From Thermodesulfovibrionales bacterium (lineage in GTDB: Bacteria; Nitrospirota; Thermodesulfovibrionia; Thermodesulfovibrionales; SM23-35), in NCBI GenBank assembly GCA_022865525.1, contig JALHSV010000408.1:1-7819 (forward strand): DNA of 7,819 nucleotides, given 5' to 3'. The notes beneath the pieces are model-generated. The model had not been told where the DNA came from, did not search any database, and worked only from the letters and a program-made list of their open reading frames with translations. Below are positions 1-6,314 of the stretch, piece by piece; the first letter of the stretch is position 1, and every line of letters starts with the position of its first letter. Made by a program: the position numbers and the translations under genes.

Positions 1-2157
1 GACTATTCGGTCAGGGCTGAGAAAAAGAGCAATGACGAGGTAGGTTCCCTCATTGATGGGTTTAATGAAATGCTCGCTCAGATTCAGATTCGTGATGAGG
101 AGCTCAGGAAACACAGGGAACAGCTTGAGGAATTGGTTGCCTTCCGGACAGAGGAGCTTTCCAGAACAAACCAGAACCTCCAGCATACTGTGGAACAGCT
201 GCAGGAGGCAAAGGAGGCGGCTGAGGAGGCAAGCAGGTTTAAATCGCGATTTCTTGCCAATATGAGCCATGAGATACGCACACCCCTTAATGGGGTTCTG
301 GGAATGACTGATTTACTCCTGAACAGCGCGGTGACAGAGAAGCAGCGAAGATTTGCCGAGACTATTCGCCTTTCCGGGCAAACCCTGCTGGATGTCATCA
401 ACGACATCCTGGATTTTTCGAAGATAGAGGCGGGGAAATTGGAGCTGGAAAATATTGATTTTAATCTTCGTGAGACTATTGAGGATATCGTCGGTATTCT
501 TGCGGATATGGCTCAAAGGAAACATATTGAGCTGATCTCCAACATCCACCCTGATGTCCCCTCATCTGTCAAAGGCGACCCAGGCAGATTGGGCCAAATT
601 ATCAGCAATCTTGTCAGCAATGCCATCAAGTTTACGGAAAAGGGAGAAATAGAGGTGAAAGTAAACGTCCTTCCCGGCGATTCGGATATGACGCTGTTGC
701 GTTTCGAGGTCAGGGACACGGGTATCGGAATTTCCCCGGATGCTCGAAAAAGAATTTTTGACGCCTTCTCCCAGGAAGATGAATCCACGACACGCAGGTA
801 TGGTGGGACCGGACTTGGCCTTGCAATCTCGAAGCAATTGGCAGAGATGATGGGAGGAAAGATAGGTGTGGAAAGCGAATCCGGAAAAGGTTCACGATTC
901 TGGTTTGCCATTAAGCTCAAAAAGCAAAGCCGGAATGAGAGTGTTTCTCATACTCAATTCAATGATCTCCGGGGAGTCAGAATACTGATCGTTGACGATA
1001 ACAGCACGAACCGAAGCATTCTTCACGATCAGATTCTGGCCTGGGGAATGAGCAACGGAAGTGCGGAAAATGGCCAGAAGGCGCTGGAGCTGCTCACAGC
1101 GGCAGCGAAGCGGGGTGAACCATATGACCTGGCTGTTGTGGACATGAATATGCCAGGTATGAACGGTATTGAACTCGCCGGGGCAATTAAGAATGACCCT
1201 CTTATAGCATCTGTAAGGATGATTATGCTCACATCGGTGGGCTACTTCGGTGACTATGATGATGCCTTAAAATCCGGCTTCCTCTCTTATTTAACAAAGC
1301 CTGTACGCCAATCGCAACTGTACAACTGTTTGCTCAATGTGATGAACGAACCTGCTGAAATCACTTCACAGAAAAAGAGTAAAGATGACGAACAGGCAAT
1401 AAAATATTGGAAATTCCACGGCACAATTCTCCTCGCTGAAGACAACCTGGTCAATCAGGAGGTTACGAGAGGTTTTCTCGAGAGTTTCGGGTGTCGTGTT
1501 GATATTGTGAATAATGGCAAAGAAGCTGTTGAAGCACTCAAAAGGGAATTGTATGACATGGTGTTCATGGATTGCCAGATGCCGGAGATGGATGGTTTTG
1601 AGGCTACCAGAGTTATCAGAGATCAGGAAAAGGATAATAACGGACGACATATTCCCGTCATCGCTTTGACTGCTCATGCATTAGAGGGAGATCGTGAAGA
1701 ATGTCTCGCAGCAGGAATGGACGACTATCTTTCAAAACCGTTTACTCATGAACAGTTACGCGAGAAACTTGAGTGTTGGATTGGAGAGGAGTTGCATGCT
1801 ACAGCTCTTGATCAGAAGATATTAGAGAACATCCGTGGCCTTCAGAAGGAAGGAGAACCTTCTCTCATGGATAAGATTATTACTATTTATGTGCAAACAA
1901 CGCCCGGACTGCTTCAGGATCTCAGTGAGGCAGTGGCTGCCTCTGACGCCCAGGCAATGAAAAAGGCAGCGCACAGCCTTAAATCAAGCAGCGCAAACTT
2001 GGGTGCCATGAAGCTTTCGGAATTGTGCAAGGAAGTTGAGTCAATGGGAAGGATGGGAACATTAAAAGGTGCTTCGGCACTGGTTATAAAAATCGAGCAT
2101 GAATACAGTGCAGTTGAAAAATCGCTGATGTTAGAGATGCAGGGGAGGCCGTCATGA
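1..2157 (+). CDS. Hybrid sensor histidine kinase, BarA-like (HAMP-HisKA-HATPase-REC-REC-HPt), 5' end missing
   Basis: The frame is open from base 1, so the true start and the membrane sensor part lie to the left; 718 residues are visible. Residues 1-30 read as the end of a HAMP domain, followed by a charged coiled coil to about residue 80. The HisKA H-box SHEIRTP has its phospho-accepting His at codon 268-270. The HATPase shows an N-box (about 601-630), the DTGIGI box (715 on) and GGTGLGL (802 on). Receiver 1 has acidic residues D332/D333, acceptor D381 and K433. Receiver 2 has E480/D481, acceptor D524 and K579. The C-terminal HPt has AHSLKSSSANLGA with H658. All phosphorelay residues are present, so a His-Asp-His relay is expected at the inner membrane. 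In-frame ATGs near the edge, such as the one at 70, are not starts because HAMP coding continues upstream of them. The stop overlaps the next gene's ATG, which points to translational coupling with a cognate regulator. The sensed signal cannot be read from this window. Confidence 0.95.
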   Translation, partial: DYSVRAEKKSNDEVGSLIDGFNEMLAQIQIRDEELRKHREQLEELVAFRTEELSRTNQNLQHTVEQLQEAKEAAEEASRFKSRFLANMSHEIRTPLNGVLGMTDLLLNSAVTEKQRRFAETIRLSGQTLLDVINDILDFSKIEAGKLELENIDFNLRETIEDIVGILADMAQRKHIELISNIHPDVPSSVKGDPGRLGQIISNLVSNAIKFTEKGEIEVKVNVLPGDSDMTLLRFEVRDTGIGISPDARKRIFDAFSQEDESTTRRYGGTGLGLAISKQLAEMMGGKIGVESESGKGSRFWFAIKLKKQSRNESVSHTQFNDLRGVRILIVDDNSTNRSILHDQILAWGMSNGSAENGQKALELLTAAAKRGEPYDLAVVDMNMPGMNGIELAGAIKNDPLIASVRMIMLTSVGYFGDYDDALKSGFLSYLTKPVRQSQLYNCLLNVMNEPAEITSQKKSKDDEQAIKYWKFHGTILLAEDNLVNQEVTRGFLESFGCRVDIVNNGKEAVEALKRELYDMVFMDCQMPEMDGFEATRVIRDQEKDNNGRHIPVIALTAHALEGDREECLAAGMDDYLSKPFTHEQLREKLECWIGEELHATALDQKILENIRGLQKEGEPSLMDKIITIYVQTTPGLLQDLSEAVAASDAQAMKKAAHSLKSSSANLGAMKLSELCKEVESMGRMGTLKGASALVIKIEHEYSAVEKSLMLEMQGRPS
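2142..2148 (+). promoter_or_regulatory. Ribosome binding site of the response regulator gene, inside the kinase 3' end
   Basis: GGGGAGG lies five bases before the ATG at 2154, within the last codons of the kinase gene. With the ATGA overlap (2154-2157) it fixes the start of the next gene and suggests translational coupling or re-initiation. Confidence 0.75.
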
Positions 2158-4286
2158 TAGATTCTTCACAAGAGAAAGAGCGACCTGTTGTCCTGATTGT
2201 TGATGATGATGAAATGATGAGGATGCTGGAGCGTAATTCCCTGGAGCAGGCAGGATTTACTGTTGAGGAAGCTGCTGACGGTGAAACAGGCCTGATCGCC
2301 TTTCAGAACACTCATCCGGATATCATACTGCTCGATGTGATGATGTCGGGGAAGGACGGGTTTACCGTCTGTCAGGAGATCCGGGGAATGCACAGGGGAG
2401 GTACGGTCCCGGTTTTAATCGTCACCGGGCTCGATGATTTGGAATCAATCAACCGTGCGTATGAAGTCGGAGCGACTGATTTTATCCTGAAGCCCATTAA
2501 CTGGACGGTATTGGGTCATCATGTGAGGTACATGCTGAGAGCGAGCCAGGCATTCTCTGAATTGAAAGATAGTGAGGCAAAAAATCGTGCCCTTCTCAAC
2601 GCAATCCCTGATTTAATGTTTCGATTAGATAAAAACGGTATCTTTTTGGAGTCCAAGGGATCAAAGCAAATCCCGCTCCTTCTCCCTGCGCAGGATTTTT
2701 TGGGAAAGAGACTGGATGAAGTGATGCCATTTGATATTGCTCAGAAGACAAAGCACTTCATTAGCGCTGCCATTGAGTCTGGCACCGTGCAATTGTTTGA
2801 GTATCAGCTTACCATGGACAATACCGTACATTTCTATGAAGCGAGGATCATCCAGAGCAGGGAAGACGAAGTGCTTGCAATCATCAGGGACATCAGCGAT
2901 CGCAAAAGTGCAGAAAAAAAGGTTATCCAGCTGGCCTATTATGATAACCTGACAGGCCTGCCAAACCGGGTACTGTTGAGGGACCGATTGGAACAGGCTG
3001 AGTTGCGTGCCCGCCGCAATAATAAGAAGGTCGCGATCATGTTTCTGGATCTTGACCGTTTCAAGAACATTAATGATACGCTCGGACACAATATAGGTGA
3101 CCTGCTCCTGCAAAGTGTTGCCGACCGGATAAAAAAATCTCTGCGAAAGACAGACTGCGTCATGCGTGAAAAAAAGGAACGGATGAAGACAACGGTTGCA
3201 CGCATCGGCGGGGACGAGTTTACCATCCTTCTTACTGACATCAGCAGTATCCATCATGTAATCATGATTGCCAACCGTTTACTGAATAGTCTGAAGAGGC
3301 CTTTTATCCTGGGAACGCACGAAGTCTATATCACGGCAAGTATCGGCATTGCCATTTATCCGACAGACAGTGAAGATGCAGATACGCTGATGAAGTATGC
3401 TGACATTGCCATGTATCACGCAAAAGACCTGGGAAGGAACAATGTCCAGTTCTATACTGAGTCGATGAATACTGCTGCCATTGAACGGTTTAACATGGAG
3501 AATCAACTCAGAAAAGCATTGAGCAACAATGAATTCATCCTGCACTACCAACCCCAGGTGAATGTTCAGAAAGGAATAATTACAGGTGCAGAGGCACTCA
3601 TTCGATGGGAGCATCCAGAAACAGGCCTGGTATATCCAGATGCTTTTATTCCCCTCGCAGAAGAGACGTCGCTGATTTTGCCAATTGGTGAATGGGTACT
3701 TCATGCCGCATGTTCACAAATGCGCACATGGATTACGCGCGGCCTCCCCTTTGAACGCATAGGCATCAATATTTCAAACATACAATTCAGGCAAAATAAT
3801 TTTCTCGAAATGATATCGCATACCCTCGAAAAAACAGGATTAAATCCCCATAATCTTGAACTGGAACTCACAGAGAGTTGCATGATGGAACAGGTAGAGA
3901 AGAGCGCCTCTGTCCTCAGGGAACTCAGGGATATGGGGGTATACATTACCATTGATGATTTCGGTACCGGTTATTCTTCCCTGAGCTATCTGAAACGATT
4001 GCCACTCAACTGCCTGAAAATCGATAGATCATTTACAAAGGACATTGCACATGACCCTGATTCCAAGTCCATTGTAAAGGCAATTATTGCGATGGCACAC
4101 AATATGGACCTCAAGGTCATTGCCGAGGGTATAGAGACAGAACAACAATGCCTGTTGTTGCAGGAATATGGGTGCGACGTGATGCAGGGCTACTACTTTT
4201 CTAAAGCTTTGCCTGGTGAGGAAATCATCTCCCTTGCGCTGGAATCACGGGATGTGCATTCAGGATACTTTAGTCTGAAAGGATAA
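2154..4286 (+). CDS. Response regulator with c-di-GMP output (REC-PAS-GGDEF-EAL)
   Basis: This 710-residue cytoplasmic protein is a likely bifunctional cyclic di-GMP enzyme under phosphorelay control. The receiver (about 11-125) has D17-D19, phospho-acceptor D61, T91 and K113. The residue four after D61 is Ser, in DVMMSGKDG, where most receivers have Pro. A PAS domain (about 145-255) ends in the usual IIRDISDRK linker. The GGDEF domain has GLPNR, LDLDRFK and an intact GGDEF at 352-356 (diguanylate cyclase active site). An RKTD (331-334) resembles the product-inhibition I-site, but it sits 17 residues before GGDEF where about five is usual. The EAL domain has EAL at 480-482, NIS, LTES, DDFGTGYSSL (D601/D602), K622 in KIDRSF, E658 in AEGIE and the late QGY. 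These are the metal- and substrate-binding residues of active c-di-GMP phosphodiesterases. Both activities therefore look possible, and which one dominates cannot be told from sequence. The gene overlaps the kinase gene by four bases, so the two are probably a cognate pair. Confidence 0.95.
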   Translation: MIDSSQEKERPVVLIVDDDEMMRMLERNSLEQAGFTVEEAADGETGLIAFQNTHPDIILLDVMMSGKDGFTVCQEIRGMHRGGTVPVLIVTGLDDLESINRAYEVGATDFILKPINWTVLGHHVRYMLRASQAFSELKDSEAKNRALLNAIPDLMFRLDKNGIFLESKGSKQIPLLLPAQDFLGKRLDEVMPFDIAQKTKHFISAAIESGTVQLFEYQLTMDNTVHFYEARIIQSREDEVLAIIRDISDRKSAEKKVIQLAYYDNLTGLPNRVLLRDRLEQAELRARRNNKKVAIMFLDLDRFKNINDTLGHNIGDLLLQSVADRIKKSLRKTDCVMREKKERMKTTVARIGGDEFTILLTDISSIHHVIMIANRLLNSLKRPFILGTHEVYITASIGIAIYPTDSEDADTLMKYADIAMYHAKDLGRNNVQFYTESMNTAAIERFNMENQLRKALSNNEFILHYQPQVNVQKGIITGAEALIRWEHPETGLVYPDAFIPLAEETSLILPIGEWVLHAACSQMRTWITRGLPFERIGINISNIQFRQNNFLEMISHTLEKTGLNPHNLELELTESCMMEQVEKSASVLRELRDMGVYITIDDFGTGYSSLSYLKRLPLNCLKIDRSFTKDIAHDPDSKSIVKAIIAMAHNMDLKVIAEGIETEQQCLLLQEYGCDVMQGYYFSKALPGEEIISLALESRDVHSGYFSLKG

Positions 4287-4342
4287 GAGACATACCATGA
4301 GGTTACCATTTGATAGACAGGGGTATTTATCTTTTTACTGGC

Positions 4343-4347
4343 AGGAG
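4343..4347 (+). promoter_or_regulatory. Ribosome binding site that decides a TTG start
   Basis: AGGAG lies eight bases before the TTG at 4356. In that frame there is a TAG stop at 4314-4316 and no ATG or GTG between it and 4356. The next in-frame ATG comes after about 43 codons and would cut off half the PAS domain. The site therefore supports TTG as the real start. Confidence 0.7.
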
Positions 4348-4355
4348 ACGACGAA

Positions 4356-6032
4356 TTGAATACCGTGCCCCATTTCATCGTTCAAATCAGTACTGACGGT
4401 ACTCTGCTGGATTTCATTGGCTGCAGAGACAGCAACGTGGTACTAATACCCGATATAATTCTGGGGAGACCAATATCTGATGTCATGCCTTCGCTTGCTC
4501 TACCGATTATGGATTTCGCTCAACAGGCGCTGCCTGCAGGAGAAATACGAAAGTTCGAGAGCGATTTCCGGTACAGCATAAATGACTGTTCCTATGAGGT
4601 GAAGCTTTTTGTCAGCGGTCCAGACAAGATACTGGCGATTGTGCATGATATAACCGGAAAAGAGGCGGATGCCCTGCAGACAGGTTCCCATGCATATCAG
4701 GATTCCCTCACTAATCTGCCGAACCGTTATCTGTTTCAAGACCGACTGAAAAATGCCATTGCACATGCTGCACGGAAACAACGTTTGATTGCTTTATTGC
4801 ATATTGATCTGGACAATTTCAAGCGGGTCAATGAAACACTCGGGTATGATGCGGGCGACCGGTTATTGTGTAGTGTTGCTGACCGATGCATGACATCTTT
4901 GAGGAAAACAGATACCGTAACCCGCTTCATAACAGAAGATACCGAATCACTCATGGCCCGAATAGGCGGGGATGAATTTACTATACTGCTGACCGAGATC
5001 ACGAAGGTCCAAGACGCAGCGCTGGTGTGCAAGCGTATTATCAGTTTACTGTCAGAGCCCTTCATCATTGAGAGGAAAGAGGTCTTTATTACTGCAAGCA
5101 TCGGCATATCTGTATATCCTTCTGACAGCGATGATATGACCTCGCTCATTAAACATGCCGATATTGCAATGAATCAGGCAAAAAAACAGGGGAAAAACAC
5201 GTTTCAGTATTATTCAGAATCCATGAACACCTCAACGCTTGAGCGCTTTTCGATAGAAAATAAATTACGCAAGGCATTAGAACGGAATGAGTTTATGCTG
5301 TTCTATCAACCACAGATTGACATATCGACCGGGCGGGTTATCGGTGTTGAAGCACTGATCCGCTGGTTGCAGCCCGATCTTGTACTGGTCAAACCGGGAC
5401 AGTTCATACCGGTGACTGAGGAAACAGGGCTTATTGTCCCGATTGGTGAATGGGTTTTGCGCACTGCCTGTGCACAAAACAAAACATGGCAAAGCGAGGG
5501 GATTGAACCATTCAATATGACGGTCAACATATCGGGTATTCAATTCCAGCAGGATACATTTATCGAGATGGTGGCACAGTCATTATACGACAGCGGTCTT
5601 GACCCATCGTACCTGAAACTGGAACTGACAGAGAGTTGTCTCACGAAACATTCTGAAAATAGTATAAAAAAGATGAATTTATTAAAGGGGATGGGGATAC
5701 AGATATCAATTGATGATTTCGGTACCGGATATTCCTCCCTGAATTATTTAAAGCGCTTTCCGGTGGAAATATTAAAGATTGACCGTTCATTCATCTGTGA
5801 TATCGCGACAAACCCAGATGATCAGGCAATTGTCAGGGCGATCATTGCCCTGGCGCACAACCTGAATATAACAGTTATTGCGGAGGGTGTGGAAACGAAA
5901 AAACAGTTGGGATTACTGCGGGGATATGGATGCGATGGTGCACAAGGCTATCTCATCTGTCCTCCAATCAACCCGGTTTCCCTGACACAGTTCATCAAAG
6001 AACGAATGTTCGCGACTTCATCCAAGATGTAA
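4356..6032 (+). CDS. PAS-GGDEF-EAL cyclic di-GMP enzyme, paralogue of the upstream regulator's output module
   Basis: This 558-residue soluble protein has no receiver and no visible membrane segment. A PAS domain (about 3-105) ends in IVHDITGKE. The GGDEF domain follows, with LPNR, IDLDNFK and GGDEF at 204-208, so the cyclase active site is intact. RKTD (183-186) is again 17 residues upstream of GGDEF instead of the usual five. The EAL domain has EAL at 332-334, NIS, LTESC, DDFGTGYSSL, KIDRSF, AEGVE and QGY, so phosphodiesterase residues are also kept. After QGY the sequence ICPPINP departs from the common FSKPLP. It aligns almost without gaps to the PAS-GGDEF-EAL part of the preceding protein, with roughly half the residues identical by eye, which suggests an old duplication. 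It starts at TTG with a good AGGAG site, 69 bp after the preceding stop and with no terminator between, so it is probably in the same operon. The PAS ligand is unknown. It could be a net synthase, a net hydrolase or conditional. Confidence 0.93.
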   Translation: MNTVPHFIVQISTDGTLLDFIGCRDSNVVLIPDIILGRPISDVMPSLALPIMDFAQQALPAGEIRKFESDFRYSINDCSYEVKLFVSGPDKILAIVHDITGKEADALQTGSHAYQDSLTNLPNRYLFQDRLKNAIAHAARKQRLIALLHIDLDNFKRVNETLGYDAGDRLLCSVADRCMTSLRKTDTVTRFITEDTESLMARIGGDEFTILLTEITKVQDAALVCKRIISLLSEPFIIERKEVFITASIGISVYPSDSDDMTSLIKHADIAMNQAKKQGKNTFQYYSESMNTSTLERFSIENKLRKALERNEFMLFYQPQIDISTGRVIGVEALIRWLQPDLVLVKPGQFIPVTEETGLIVPIGEWVLRTACAQNKTWQSEGIEPFNMTVNISGIQFQQDTFIEMVAQSLYDSGLDPSYLKLELTESCLTKHSENSIKKMNLLKGMGIQISIDDFGTGYSSLNYLKRFPVEILKIDRSFICDIATNPDDQAIVRAIIALAHNLNITVIAEGVETKKQLGLLRGYGCDGAQGYLICPPINPVSLTQFIKERMFATSSKM

Positions 6033-6169
6033 TCGTGGTGCTGCATCAGTAAATTCCCCTGTATCCTCTCGCGCTGTTGTAAGAGAAAACAAGGATAGTC
6101 GGTAACACAAGAAGCAAGCGAAATTCTTATAGTAGTACGTACAAAGTCATACAATAAGCTCATGTAAAT

Positions 6170-6196
6170 AATGACATAAATTGTCATTGCTTTTTT
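6170..6196 (+). terminator. Weak intrinsic terminator candidate, or operator palindrome
   Basis: AATGACA (6170-6176) and TGTCATT (6182-6188) form a perfect 7-bp stem with a TAAAT loop. GC and then six T (6191-6196) follow. The shape is that of a rho-independent terminator for the upstream operon, but only two of seven stem pairs are G-C, so it would be weak. The same palindrome could instead be a binding site for a dimeric regulator upstream of the promoter candidate at 6257. Confidence 0.4.
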
Positions 6197-6256
6197 CACC
6201 AATACGGGGGATTCATAATTTCATCAATAAATCAATATGTTTCGATAATTTTACAA

Positions 6257-6272
6257 TGGCATGGAATGTGCT
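6257..6272 (+). promoter_or_regulatory. Sigma-54 (-24/-12) promoter candidate
   Basis: TGGCATGGAATGTGCT matches the sigma-54 consensus TGGCACGN4TTGCW at all but two of its fixed positions. The near-invariant GG (6258-6259) and GC (6270-6271) are at exactly the right distance. Transcription would start near 6282-6283, giving a leader of about 32 bases before the ATG at 6315. I found no equally good sigma-70 promoter in this gap. If real, expression needs RpoN and an enhancer-binding activator. The activator site is not recognisable here. Confidence 0.55.
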
Positions 6273-6314
6273 TATTTATCAAACTGATAATAACCGAAAG
6301 TTAAAGAGGTAAAT

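Larger units (their letters stand above)
6033..6314. other. AT-rich intergenic region with terminator-like hairpin and promoter candidate
   Basis: This 282-bp stretch separates the c-di-GMP genes from the DUF4388-DnaJ gene. I see no convincing coding frame on either strand. The first 130 bases hold nothing clear. Then come a perfect 7-bp inverted repeat followed by six T (6170-6196), a sigma-54-like -24/-12 element (6257-6272) and a ribosome binding site, GAGGT at 6306-6310, just before the ATG at 6315. It looks like a transcription-unit boundary. Confidence 0.6.

Noticed and set aside
53..265. Alternative-frame plus-strand frame in the kinase 5' region
   Set aside because: It is Arg/Ser-rich, out of frame with clear HAMP, coiled-coil and HisKA coding, and has no family match by eye.
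3131..3175. Two runs of seven A (3131-3137 and 3169-3175) around the GGDEF insert, the first in the A_AAA_AAA slippery register
   Set aside because: The frame continues intact on both sides and the same-length insert occurs in the paralogue without A runs, so neither a frameshift error nor programmed slippage is needed to explain it.
2661..3257. Long minus-strand open frame (198 codons) opposite the response regulator gene
   Set aside because: It is an antisense shadow of the strongly supported PAS-GGDEF coding frame and its translation shows no family motif.
6062..6097. TATCCT/AGGATA inverted repeat shortly after the second enzyme's stop
   Set aside because: A 6-bp stem with a 24-base loop and no following T-run is too weak to call a terminator.
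6135..6142. Eight-base palindrome GTACGTAC in the intergenic gap
   Set aside because: It is too short and isolated to assign a function.
5948..6202. Minus-strand open frame of 84 codons across the end of the second PAS-GGDEF-EAL gene and the gap
   Set aside because: Most of its 5' part is in the AT-rich gap, it has no recognisable domain, and its 3' part is antisense to a well-supported EAL domain.
6276..6290. TTATC-AAACT-GATAA inverted repeat at the expected transcription start
   Set aside because: A 5-bp AT-rich stem is expected by chance in such sequence.
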